NCBI GenBank assembly: GCA_013115135.1
Contig: JABANP010000782.1
Location: 1-17,485 of the forward strand
DNA length: 17,485 bases
Reading direction: 5' to 3'
DNA from: Perkinsus olseni
Lineage: Eukaryota; Perkinsozoa; Perkinsida; Perkinsidae
The position numbers and the translations under genes were made by a program. The notes under the pieces were generated by a model. The model saw only the letters and a program-made list of their open reading frames with translations. It was not told the DNA's origin and did no database searches. Positions 8,901 through 17,453 of the stretch are shown piece by piece. The stretch's first letter is position 1; every line of letters begins with the position of its first letter.

Positions 8901-11900
8901 TATCAGTTGTTGTGCTTTTAGCGATTGTTGTCCCTGAAGATACCGAGGAGGAGGGACTAGGGAGATCGAGCAAAATTCTAAAGCGCCCAATAAGACAAGC
9001 CGGATGGCGGGATCGAACCGCCGACCTTCAGTTTACAAGACTGACGCTCTACCACTAAGCTAAACCGGCACGCTTCAGCCTCATACCTGAACTCTATACT
9101 TCTTTCCTGTCATCAGAGGACCAATCGTAGCTCTAGTGTAAGAGATGCCTCCGGTCCAGAAAACCAACGAGCCATCGTTCCCATCGTCCACGTACACGTC
9201 CATGGTGGTGTTGGATCCAGGACTAGCCCACTCCAACTCGACGTGGTCTCTGACAAAGCATAGAGAGCCAGGAACTGTGAACCACTCGTGCGTCGAAGGC
9301 GATCCTTACCGCGACACGTTAGACGACCACAACGTTATGAGCTGCGTTGATTGGCCTCCGCTCACCAGCACTCCAGAAGATGACTCTCCCTCTCCCGCGT
9401 CAGTTACTGCTCGGACCCTCAAGACGTAGTCTCGGCCAATCTCAAAGAGATCCGTCCTGACGACCGCTCTGGCTACTCAGTAGCATGTCCACAGCATCCA
9501 CCTTGAAAGTGAGGTGCTCCATGGGCGGTAGTGGAGGATCGAGTCGTTCTGTGCAGTCCAGTTAATCGGGCCGCTTCGCGACGCATTGTAAAAGTTCCAT
9601 GAGAACCTGGAATGACCTCACCGGTGTCCCCCCATCGTCTTCGGGATACTGCCACCTGAAGAAATGATATATACAAGAGGGTGGCCTAGGCCTATCGTGC
9701 TTCGCTCTGGTGGATGTGGGAGGTCAGTCAGTGTCGATTTCTCACCTGAAATCCTGCGGTCTCTCCGGTGGTACAACGGAGGGCGGTCCACTGAGTTCAG
9801 CTGCCACAGCCACGAGCGGTAGAGACCAGCCGCTCTCGCTAGCCGCCGAGAGAGCCGTCAACCAGTAGGTGTAAACTACGCCCGCCTCCAAGCTGCGCGG
9901 AAAGCTCGAGTCCACTTGCTTGAATGGGCGGCCCACTTGGCGTGTGTAAAGTTGAGGCGACCTCCAAGGCCCATACCGTCATAGATCAGACTGACCGCCT
10001 CGTAATCATCACGCTTGGCGTAGAGTCGATAGCCATCGGCTCCTGAGACCTGAACACAGCGAAAGCACGGATAGTAGAATGATGGGGGGAGCCCTCAGGC
10101 TACTTCCTGCCAATACACAGTTACAGCCGTTCTGGAGTGTGGAGGGTAGTCCCTCGTGGGAGCAGCTGGAGACGCTGGAGGGGTGGCTAGCAGCAGCGCA
10201 GTGACAAACAAGGCAACGAACTCTCGTCCCTACTGCATAGAGCCACTAGAGGCTCGGACGCATTCGAGTGGTCAAGATCATCAATGCCGTTCATCGCCAC
10301 CACTCTGTAGCTGTAGTATTGCCCGAAGACGAGACTCCCGGTGAACTTATCAGTGAAATTGGTCTGATGCACCGCCACGCCACTGACCTGTCGCATGCAT
10401 AGACATGGACGATTCCGCGAAGGTGTGGTACTGGGTCTATAGGCTGCCAGTTGAACGGGTCCGACTCTGGAGCTCGAAGTATCTTATACCCTCGCAGGGG
10501 AAATCCACCATCATCTTCTGGTGGATCCCACTCGAAAGGCAATCCATTTAGGGTTGGCCAGGCAATCGGCTCCGCGCGGTCTGATACAAGTGATAATCCT
10601 CTTCACATGGCACGGCGGTAGCTCACCGCGGAGTGCCAGTCGGGCCCGGTATCCTCCCACAAGGGCGATTGAGATTGTCGCTCACTGGGCCATCGCCAGC
10701 CGGGGAGCTTGCATAAACCTGGCATCCAATAGAGGAAGAAAGAGAAGCAAACTCCTAGGCGTCACTTTGAAGTCGTAGTACGCGCCCTTATCGCAAGGCG
10801 TCAGCGTGTACGAGAGGTCCATCGTGCCTGGTCAAAGCTGACGCAGAAAGCAATGGCAGTGTTGGTTGATCACCTGAGACCTTCACTTCGCCGTCCACCA
10901 GCACGGTGTAGTTCACAGGGGTCACTGCGCTGCTCACGGCGTCCCATTTAATGGTGATGCGGTTCTCGGAGTTACCTCCACGTACGACAACTGGTTGGGC
11001 CGGAACACTGCTGAGTCTTCGCGGTATGCTCGCTGATCTATTGCCGGTGACTAAGTCCTTCACTGTGACGTCATCATTTTGAACGATGAAAATCACTGGA
11101 TCGTCCGCGGGAGATTCCTGCTCCACCGATAATGGTGGTAGTGGAAGGAGTAACGGTAGTGGCGGGAGGGGAGGTAGTAGTGGCGGTAAGGCCGTCTCTT
11201 TTCTGCGTGTAATCTTTCCTCGATGACCCTCTAGAAGGCTGATTTCTATCGGCCACGACAGGCTCGATTGGTATCGGAACTTCCGTAAGACGCCTCTGGC
11301 TCTGCGACGTCGCATTGGTAACGTTCAAAAGCCGCGGGAAGTCCTCGAGGAGAGAGGGAGAGTGGAAAAGATATCCCCCCTGCAGTGGATGCAGCGGTAC
11401 ACTGCCATTACTCCACAGTAGGGTCGCTGAGTCACCACCCTTCAGGCCGTACAAGTGTATCTGATTGCGCATAAATGCGCCTACCGGGGATCGAACCGGG
11501 GACCTCACTTGCACGGGGTATAGAATATTGCTTTTCAAGGTAACAGTGACGTTATTGGCGTCGAAGGTGTAGTTGAAGTATAGTCGGACAACTGTGGCGT
11601 GCGATGGGGCTTGAAGTGATAACGTATACTCCCCATCCTCATCCGGCCTCAAAAAGCCATCCCAAATAAGCGAAGCGAAGCTCCACTCCAGAGGCACTTC
11701 ATAGCCCTCAGACGACACCGAGGACGGGTACCGCGTCTGAAAGCAGGACTCACTCTAGCCCCCATCAGAAACCACAGTGCAGCCGACCTGACTTGGGCGA
11801 TGCATGCCTTCAGGCCACGCTGAGTCCCACACGCGAGGTAGAGACCGCCGCGCTGGAGGACGTAGCACCAGAGTCGATAGGCACCATCCGATGGGAAGAC

Positions 11901-14591
11901 TTCGGGAGTGAGCGGCAGATTGAACCGGCCCAAGTTGGGGTCGAGCTGAACCTAAGCTTGCCACGGATGAACGGCCACGCCCATTCTAAGCGCGAGCCCA
12001 CCGGCCCGATTTGCTTCCTGCAGGCATCCGATCGCGTGTCGCCAACGCCTTCCTCTCCCAACCTCGCTGGGTAGTCAGCCGTACACAGCATCGCCACAGA
12101 GAGGTCGTCCCTCACTATATTGTCGTAGATATCCTCATACCAGAGACCAAGCTGCTGCGGCGGATCCTGGTCCTTTCGATAAGCATCAGGCCACACGTGT
12201 CCTGTGTCCGGGCTGTACACGCTGAACGACGCATTCACTTTTGTGTCTTGTGAGCCGTCTTCTCCCTCCCTTCTCGAGATTTCATGGAGTGCCGCTCCCT
12301 CCGGTGCAACAGGATGAGGCCTCACTGTGACTGACATGTACTCGACCGTGCCCACCCGAACGAAGTAGCCGTTAACTCGGCATTGAATCCGAAGCTTGCC
12401 GCTGATGATAGGCGTATAACGGCACCTCCAAACCTGGGTATTGTTCATGAACGTACAGTCGACAGGTACTATGTGAGAGCTCTCCGTGTTGGACACCCAA
12501 CACTCGACGTCATCGTCCTTGCCCCAGTCGAGGCGCGGGTTCTCCAGCCTGTCGTATAGGGTGAGTTCGAAGGTGGCCTCCGTAGCAACGGTCGCCTCAA
12601 CGGCGCCCTCGCCGGCAATGACCGTCCATCGTCCGTAGCCGCTGGAAGGGCCGACAACAACCTCCATCGGCGAGTCCTTTATACCCTCTCCGTCCAGGGT
12701 AACCACCAAAAGGCTCGAGAAGGACGATACCTTCGCGGTCGCCAGGAAACTAGGCTCATTTGCGTCTAGTGCCCGCATCTTCGCGCTGGTTATCGATGGT
12801 CTCAGAGTCGCCCTGTATGCGCCTGATATGGTTGGATGGACTTCCCAGCCGATCGGAGTGTCCGGATCGCCGCTGACGTAAGCATTGAGACGGTCGGTTA
12901 GAACCTCGCTCGACGAGGTTACACCATTCCCCCATTCGTCTCGAGGAATTAAGGTGAAACTGTTCTCGCTGTATACGAAGAATATCCCCAGGTCCGTGAC
13001 GGTGGACTGGCTGGGCACGGCGCGACCAGTCCCAACAGTGGCTTGGAAAGGAGTTGGTCCGTAATGAACTCGGCCGTTGATGTAGCTCACGGAAAGACCG
13101 TAATGCAGCTCAGACTCGTTCACCTGAGGGAGCGAGGCGACTGCTCAGAACGATGAACGACAGAAGGAACACGGGTGGGAGCTCGACGACCTCTTTCCAA
13201 CTGGTGATTAGAGGTGGTCCGCTCGTGGCATCATTTGAGTGATATCGATGTAGGAGTCTGAGCTTAGCATGCCCTCGTAGATGGGTGTAGGTTAGAGAGC
13301 ACGGGAAGGGCCGATGGACGTTATGCACTGGCGGCACCATCGTCAAGTTGCAGCTGGCCAACGACCCACAACGCGTCCCTGACAGAGCTGACTTGCAACA
13401 CAGTACGCCACAGGGCGACGCACCATTCAAATGGAGAGAGATCTTAGTGCCTCCACTCGTCTCGACTTTAAACTCATGCGTCCCCCCGAGCAGCGGCTCT
13501 ATAGGAAGAGGCATCAGCCAAAATCGCCAAGCTACGCTCCACCTGAGTAAAGGCACCAGTAGCAGACGCAGAATCCTCCGCTCCCCAGAGGGCCTTTGCC
13601 TGGAAACTGGCGCACCGGGGTGGACGAGCGACATCACGGAAACGTCGAGGGCAACGCTTGGGTCAATTCTGGTGTACCTGATGCTACGGAAGATAGAGGC
13701 AGAGGGCGCGGACTTCGCTTCGTACATGAATTGCTCGTCGAGATCATAACTAGAATGAGACGCGTCAATCGGACCGCTACTGCCTCCTTCTGCTGTGGAG
13801 TATATCGTAACCAATGAGCCCCCTGGTATAACTTGCGTGACCTGAGGTATAAAGAAGGATCGAAGAGACACAAGGCTCGTAACGTCATAACACACTAAAT
13901 CAATCAGTGTTGAACGATATACCAGAGGCGAGGGTCGAACTCGCGACCTTCTGCGTGTAAGGCAGACGTCATAACCACTAGACTACCCCGGCGATGTAAT
14001 GCATAAAGAAAAACCCAACTCGGGCGCCTGAGAACTGCACAACTCACCACAACGTTCCAGGTTCCTGCGCTTAGTGGACGAAGGGTTTCAGTGGTAACAT
14101 CAGATACATCCTTCCGGCGGTTCGTGTAACTAAGGCAGATCAGTACGCTCCCGACGCCTCCTCCGGTTGCTGCAGCAACCGTACACGCCACTCAATGCGT
14201 CGTATCGGAGCCACGATGATATGCGACTTGAACCTCCCCCGGTTGGTGGCGGAGGACCTGGAAGAGCGCGCCAATGACGATCAGATGACCAGGGACTTCT
14301 CCCGCATGGGAAGCAACCTCTTGTTCAGTAAGAAATTCTTACCGTCCATCGTGACCAAATAGTGCTGGTCATCAGCCGCAGGGTCGGACACTTGGTTCCC
14401 ATGGGCATCACGAGGAGAGCATGTAACGATGAAATCCTCGTCTGCCCGTGGTGGGAGGATCTGTCAAACCGGAGTACAGGCAGTAGGCATGCTGTTCGCC
14501 TCACGCTGTTGGCTGGTATTCGACAATCCGAGCCCAATGGAGAGGGTGTTGAGGGGTGGAAGGTTAGTGGTTCGCTTGGTGAGTTCTTAAC
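5941..14591 (-). CDS. Giant filamin-repeat / PA14 / fibronectin III protein, multi-exon, 5' incomplete
   Basis: Exons that I read (5' to 3'): 14591-14505, 14460-14343, 14257-14185, 14129-14048, 13841-13633, 13542-13424, 13378-13173, 13123-12002, 11951-11793, 11736-11515, 11460-11155, 11117-10874, 10827-10766, 10718-10661, 10580-10432, 10387-10234, 10174-10104, 10049-9977, 9935-9746, 9655-9622, 9548-9502, 9468-9310, 9249-9087, 8882-8721, 8644-8249, 8203-8072, 7964-about 6864, about 6822-6400, about 6399-6314, 6274-6067, 6021-5941. All resolved introns are GT-AG and join in phase, giving about 2,230 residues. Domains in order: filamin repeat, PA14, three filamin repeats, PA14, Thr-rich linker, about twelve fibronectin III domains, short tail. 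Such modules bind glycans or proteins, so an extracellular or large adhesion/receptor-like role is inferred. No signal peptide is seen because the 5' end is missing, and no membrane segment is seen. Many N-x-S/T sites fit secretion. Two joins (about 6,830 and 6,400) break frame; see findings. Confidence 0.75.
8883..9086 (-). other. Intron of the long gene hosting tRNA-Thr
   Basis: Donor GTATGA after ...GKKYRVQ and acceptor ctcccccgcag before VISSN join the two halves of a fibronectin III F-strand in phase 0. The intron is 204 nt, far longer than its neighbours, and carries a complete tRNA on the same strand. Confidence 0.75.
8998..9069 (-). tRNA. tRNA-Thr (anticodon TGT)
   Basis: 72-nt cloverleaf: acceptor gccggtt/atccggc with one T-T mismatch, D arm gctt-agtggta-gagc, anticodon stem tcagt/actga with loop cttgtaa (anticodon TGT), variable loop aggtc, T arm ggcgg-ttcgatc-ccgcc, no encoded CCA, no intron. 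Boxes A and B match Pol III consensus. A TTTT run lies about 23 nt downstream (8972-8975) and could terminate Pol III inside the intron. Confidence 0.92.
11300..11849 (-). other. PA14 domain 2
   Basis: Strands GGLYLACG, EWSFASLIWDGFLRPDEDGE, YTLSLQAP and, after splicing out the 54-nt intron 11461-11514, LYPIHLYGLKGGDSATLLWS followed by HPLQGGYLFHSPSLL. W-D-G-F-L and the Y-P-I...A-T-L-L-W end are typical of PA14. Splicing of that intron restores the usual distance between the last two strands. Confidence 0.7.
11461..11514 (-). other. 54-nt stop-free intron with a tRNA T-arm-like core
   Basis: Donor GTGCAAG and acceptor gcgcaatcag join YP to IHLYGLKGG in phase 0 and restore PA14 spacing. The intron is a multiple of three without stop codons, so retention would insert 18 residues in frame. 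Its core (11488-11497, ggttcgatcc) is a perfect Pol III box B / T-loop sequence flanked by ccccgg and ccggtaggcgc, like a tRNA 3' half, but no 5' half is present. Confidence 0.6.
11850..13123 (-). other. Filamin-type repeats 2-4
   Basis: The large 374-codon exon (13123-12002) plus the next exon carries three immunoglobulin-like filamin repeats. Visible signatures are SFTLIPRDEWGNGVTSS, TISGAYRATLRPSI, GEGIKDSPMEVVVGPSSGYG, FELTLYDRLENPR, TPIISGKLRIQCRVNGYFVR and WYEDIYDNIV. The GxxIxxSPxxVxV motif is the canonical repeat end. The 50-nt intron 11952-12001 joins KQIGP to VQLDPNLGRF in phase. Confidence 0.75.
13173..13724 (-). other. PA14 domain 1
   Basis: Sequence features in order: YTRIDPSVALD, the aromatic WSVAWRFWL strand, GGTHEFKVETSGGTKISLHLNG, then CSLTYTHLRGHAKLRLL and a closing ITSWKEV. 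This matches the PA14 beta-barrel pattern (D-P-S/T, W-x-G-x-L, G-x-Y-x-F-x-V/T-x2-D/G-G, Y-x-H-x-x-G-x-A-x-L). Two introns, 13543-13632 (90 nt) and 13379-13423 (45 nt), are inferred because removing them restores the normal domain spacing. The donor at the domain end could be 13172 or 13190; both keep phase. Confidence 0.65.
13842..14047 (-). other. Intron 4 of the long gene, hosting tRNA-Val
   Basis: Donor GTGAGT directly after ...TWNVV and acceptor tatacctcag before VTQVIPGG join in phase 0. At 206 nt it is the longest resolved intron, and it contains a complete tRNA gene on the same strand. Without the 73-nt tRNA it would be 133 nt. Confidence 0.75.
13920..13992 (-). tRNA. tRNA-Val (anticodon TAC)
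   Basis: 73-nt cloverleaf: acceptor gccgggg paired with ctctggt (several G-U pairs), D arm gtct-agtggtta-tgac, anticodon stem tctgc/gcaga with loop cttacac (anticodon TAC), variable loop aggtc, T arm gcgag-ttcgacc-ctcgc, discriminator A, no encoded CCA, no intron. Box A (tagtctagtggtt) and box B (agttcgaccct) fit Pol III internal promoters. It lies on the sense strand inside an intron of the long gene, with no T4 run before the next exon. Confidence 0.92.
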
Positions 14592-14884
14592 CTAAGTACT
14601 TGAGAACGTCTCCAGTGTGTTGTCTAAGCCCCAAGCCTAGGCGGAGGCGGAGGGTCACGGCAGCTTGGTTCGGGGCAGTGGGGACCATTCTTGAGGAAGG
14701 GCAGGGGCAGTCAGTGACTGCCAGTCACCCTGTGGCCTCGCCTCCGCCTATTGACTGCTGTATCAATTCATTCAATTTCAACACAACTGCTCTTGCGCTA
14801 CGGATAAAGAGTTACGAATCGTAACCTGCGCATACACTGGAACCCAGTGACAGGATCAGCGATCCACTGATTGGCAGAAAATAA
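14592..14884. other. Spacer between long gene and hAT transposase
   Basis: Apart from the 113-bp inverted-repeat element at 14638-14750 I see no supported exon here. The acceptor ending at 14592 (cttag) shows that an upstream exon must exist, but I could not find a filamin-like one in this stretch. Confidence 0.5.
14638..14750. mobile_element. MITE-like element, 113 bp
   Basis: A perfect 12-bp inverted repeat (taggcggaggcg ... cgcctccgccta) bounds 113 bp. If the outer TA is read as a target-site duplication, this resembles a Tc1/mariner-type MITE with 10-bp termini. Inside is a 17-bp near-perfect palindrome (ggcagtcagtgactgcc, 14706-14722). It may also be a simple stem-loop or part of the hAT element's end. 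Confidence 0.4.
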
Positions 14885-17234
14885 TTAATTATCGTGGCAC
14901 TGATCATCATCATCCTTGTTCCCTCGTGTCTTCTCGCGTCTATTTTTGAGAGCGAGCCACTCGTGGGCGACCTCAGCTAAGCCACCTCCGACACCACCAG
15001 TGGAAGCCTCATCGTTCTCCAGCAGAGCCAATAGGAGATCTCTGTTGGCACACAAGAGAATGTCAGCTTCAAGGTTCTCACCATCGAGGCGATTTCTGCT
15101 CGAACTTAACTCTCTGGTGAGTACAGAGAAGCATCTCTCCGCAGAGCAGCTGGTGGGCACTTTGACGACACCACGTATGACACGTGTTAGGAGATCTTCA
15201 CTTCCAGTAGATTTAGCGATGTCGATCAGATCCCTCGATGATAGTGATCCTTGCCGGATCCTCAGGTCACGGCATGCAATGACATACTGCTGTAGATCTC
15301 CTCCCTCGGCAGATCCTAACTGGAGTCCTCGAGCACCAGTGATGGCCACGGGGTCCGCGAGGGTCGCTTCCTCCATCGCCGCTTGTCTCTCTTCGATGGG
15401 GATGCGGACGCTCAACCTCTTGATGAGGCCAAGGACAAACGGCTTCACCTCCCTGCTCAGATTGTTGAGTGACATGGTCAGAACTCCTTCCAACGCGCTA
15501 ACAATGCGCATTCCACCAGATAGGCTCAGAGCTTCGGCTTGTAGTTGCACGACATGGTCACCAATTTTCTGCAGAATATCCCAGAGCTGGCATAACGGGC
15601 CGTCCCCATTTGAATCCCTCAGCAGGTGAAGATGCTCAGGTGACCTCGAGGCATTTTCGGAAGCATCGTAGTAGCTCAACAGAGCGGCGGAGTGCAATAG
15701 AATCGGTCGTAAACATGATAGTCTACCGGATCCATCTCACTCGGTAATATTTCACGAATCTCCTCAACCGAGTATCCTCCTCCTCACTCTAATCAAGTGC
15801 GCACTGCAGAGCTCTGAGGCGCTCTAAACGAGGACTTGATCTATTGAATTCCCCGTATATGCAGATGAATAACGACTCCACCGACTTGCAGAACGGACTA
15901 GTCTCCCAGCAATCCTCCACGCTCAAAGAGATGCGATGAGCCGCGCAGTGATGCCAAGTACTAGAGTCCTGGAAGTATCCCTTACCACGTAACAGCTCGT
16001 ACGCTTTTTTCTCTGCTCCTCCTCCATCGGTAATCGCGGCAGTACAACGCGACGGATCTATCCCACTCTCCTCGTAGAACCTTTCGATCCTCTCGGCGAT
16101 ATCGGCACTCTTCCCAGGAGACTGTGTGAAACCCAAGACGCTTTGCCGAGCATCTCCGTCTTTTCCAGCATAGGCCACAACGAAGGCCAATCTTTTTTTG
16201 GTGCTGATGTCGGTGCTCAAATCGAAGCTCACGGCGTGCAGAGGGCTGTCCATCACTTGAGCCGCAAGGTGACGCCTAATAACTCTCCACGCGGCAAGGA
16301 CGAACTGCCAGGAGTAGCCATATGACTGCCATGCGCTCTTGGGAGGATTGGCACCATAAGCGGAGAACGCCTTCACCAGGTGGCTCGAATTACGTTGAGC
16401 ACAACCAACGACCAGACAGAGCAAGGCTGCATGGACCAGGACGACCACTCGTTCGACGATGGGTCTTGTCATGGCCTTGAGTGCATTACCTATCGTATTA
16501 GTAGCCTTGGCCGTGTGGTTGTTGCTCTGCACGTGCCCTCAAGGCCGCATCGAGCTTCACCCTCACAGGGATATTACAAACAGAGCACTGCAGAGCAGGG
16601 CCATCTGGAGTTGAAGAGACCGCAAGTGTTTCTAGCTCGTTGTGGAGAGTCTGCCACTTCTTGAGCTGAGCTCGGGCTTTGTCCACGGCATCATCAGCAC
16701 AATGTTTGCGTTTGATGCCCCGCCTCTCACGAGCTCCATCATCTCCGACTCGATTTGAAGCAGACGAACTCTCGCCCGTATTATCTGAAACGTCGGGCTT
16801 TCATGCATTGGGAGCTACCACGCCCGGGTGATATGACCTATGAAGAATGCTATCCCATCCTTGTCAACTGCTATGGTTTTCTGCGCCTCTGGTTGATCTT
16901 CTCTGCAACCACCGGACGACTCGTCATCCATCATTGACATTGACGAGGATGAAGGTTCATGTACCATTTTGCGCTGTTCGATGTCGAGTTTAGACTGTGA
17001 GCTTGTCGAAGTTCGACATCTCGCGCTCGGGTCCCTGGCCGACGAGTGCGGAACACCTGAAGGACAGTCATAACTCAGGGCCACTGTACTGGAAAATCCA
17101 AAGTTTGGTTCACTACCGTCAGTTCTCGCTTTCTTTTTCATCTTCTTGAACATATCTGCAATTCTATGATTCTGGCTCTGCAGTTTCTCGAGCTCTCGCC
17201 TTTTCTGTTTTGCGATTCGGGCCGAGGTGGGCAT
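14885..17234 (-). pseudogene. hAT-family transposase, degenerate
   Basis: Begins MPTSARIAKQKRRELEK...RIADMFKK, typical of hAT N-termini. A 53-nt intron (16785-16837) joins the acidic/Ser-rich segment to a zinc-finger region (LQCSVCNIPV, then NNHTAK). The catalytic core follows: SFDLSTDIST (first Asp), AAITDGGGA (second Asp) and HHCAAHRISLS. The C-terminal hAT dimerisation domain is VPTSCSAERCFSVLTRE plus SSSRNRLDGENLEADILL. Frame breaks: near 16498-16540, between the zinc finger and the core, and between 15789 and 15697, where a stop and frame changes separate core from C-terminus; no intron solution fits. The DNA-cutting enzyme is therefore probably inactive, though sequencing indels cannot be excluded. 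It lies on the same strand as the long gene. Confidence 0.8.
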
Positions 17235-17372
17235 TGGTGAGATATTCCGAAGGTATTACCAATTGAGAGCTACACGACATCGGGACTCGCGATTCGGAAG
17301 TGCTACAAATTAAAGCCACAACGAACCATGAGCACCACCCAATCTTGCGCACTTGAAAAACCCTAATTTTTT

Positions 17373-17453
17373 CACGGGGCAGAGGTGCGCAGGCACAGGG
17401 CAGTGCAAGGAGGCACGGGGCAAAGGCATATACTGAGATGGGGGCACGGGGCT
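17373..17453. repeat. Cluster of four cacggggca-type motifs
   Basis: cacggggca (17373-17381), cacagggca (17394-17402), cacggggca (17414-17422) and cacggggct (17445-17453), spaced about 20-31 bp, lie just upstream of the transposase start. hAT transposases bind clustered subterminal repeats near element ends, so this may mark the approaching right end. The terminal inverted repeat itself is not seen and may lie beyond the window. Confidence 0.45.

Larger units (their letters stand above)
5941..11300 (-). other. Thr-rich linker and array of about twelve fibronectin III domains
   Basis: A TATTTSPPATT linker precedes the array. Recurrent fibronectin III signatures: NRITIKWD, YYDFKVYASSPAGDGPVS; FEWDPPEDDGGFPLRGYKI, YYSYRVVAMNGID; VTVYWQEVSGADGYRLY, YTYWLTALSAASESGWS; FRWQYPEDDGGTP, YVLRVRAVTDAGEGESS; VELEWASPGS, KKYRVQVISSN; VEVSWKPNSDTGG, YRVRPVNAAGESRWSS; YAFSVRGVNLAGNEGPWSS; LSWRSPEDDGG; YRAIVKAVTTVGEGEPSP; YWTPPVYTGHSPITHY; LEISWPELDD; YWLRVRARTNY. 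Each pairs the B-strand Trp with the F-strand Y-x-V-x-A-x-N/G. The last exon adds a 26-residue basic tail and a TAG at 5941-5943. Confidence 0.8.
13725..14591 (-). other. Filamin-type repeat 1 (exons 1-5 of long gene)
   Basis: Joined exons read V-K-N-S-P (the usual end of a preceding repeat), a linker, then DEDFIVTCSPRDAHGNQVSD, the hallmark filamin strand with RDAxGN. Next come DALSGVYTN and LRPLSAGTWNVVV, the typical (D)xxGxYxxxxxPxxxGxxxVxV core. Opening in mid-repeat shows at least one more coding exon upstream. The join at 14185/14129 uses a GTACGG donor and a 55-nt intron. Confidence 0.7.

Noticed and set aside
11475..11515. A third tRNA gene at the T-arm-like sequence
   Set aside because: Only a T-loop and part of an acceptor-like arm are present. 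There is no D arm or anticodon stem upstream, and the T stem has a C-C mismatch. Kept as a relic only.
13904..14191. 95-codon minus-strand frame covering tRNA-Val
   Set aside because: Its second half is translation through the tRNA and intron. Only the stretch 14129-14048 is accepted as an exon.
14916..15629. 237-codon plus-strand frame
   Set aside because: Antisense to the hAT C-terminal region. The minus strand carries the recognisable hAT dimerisation motif.
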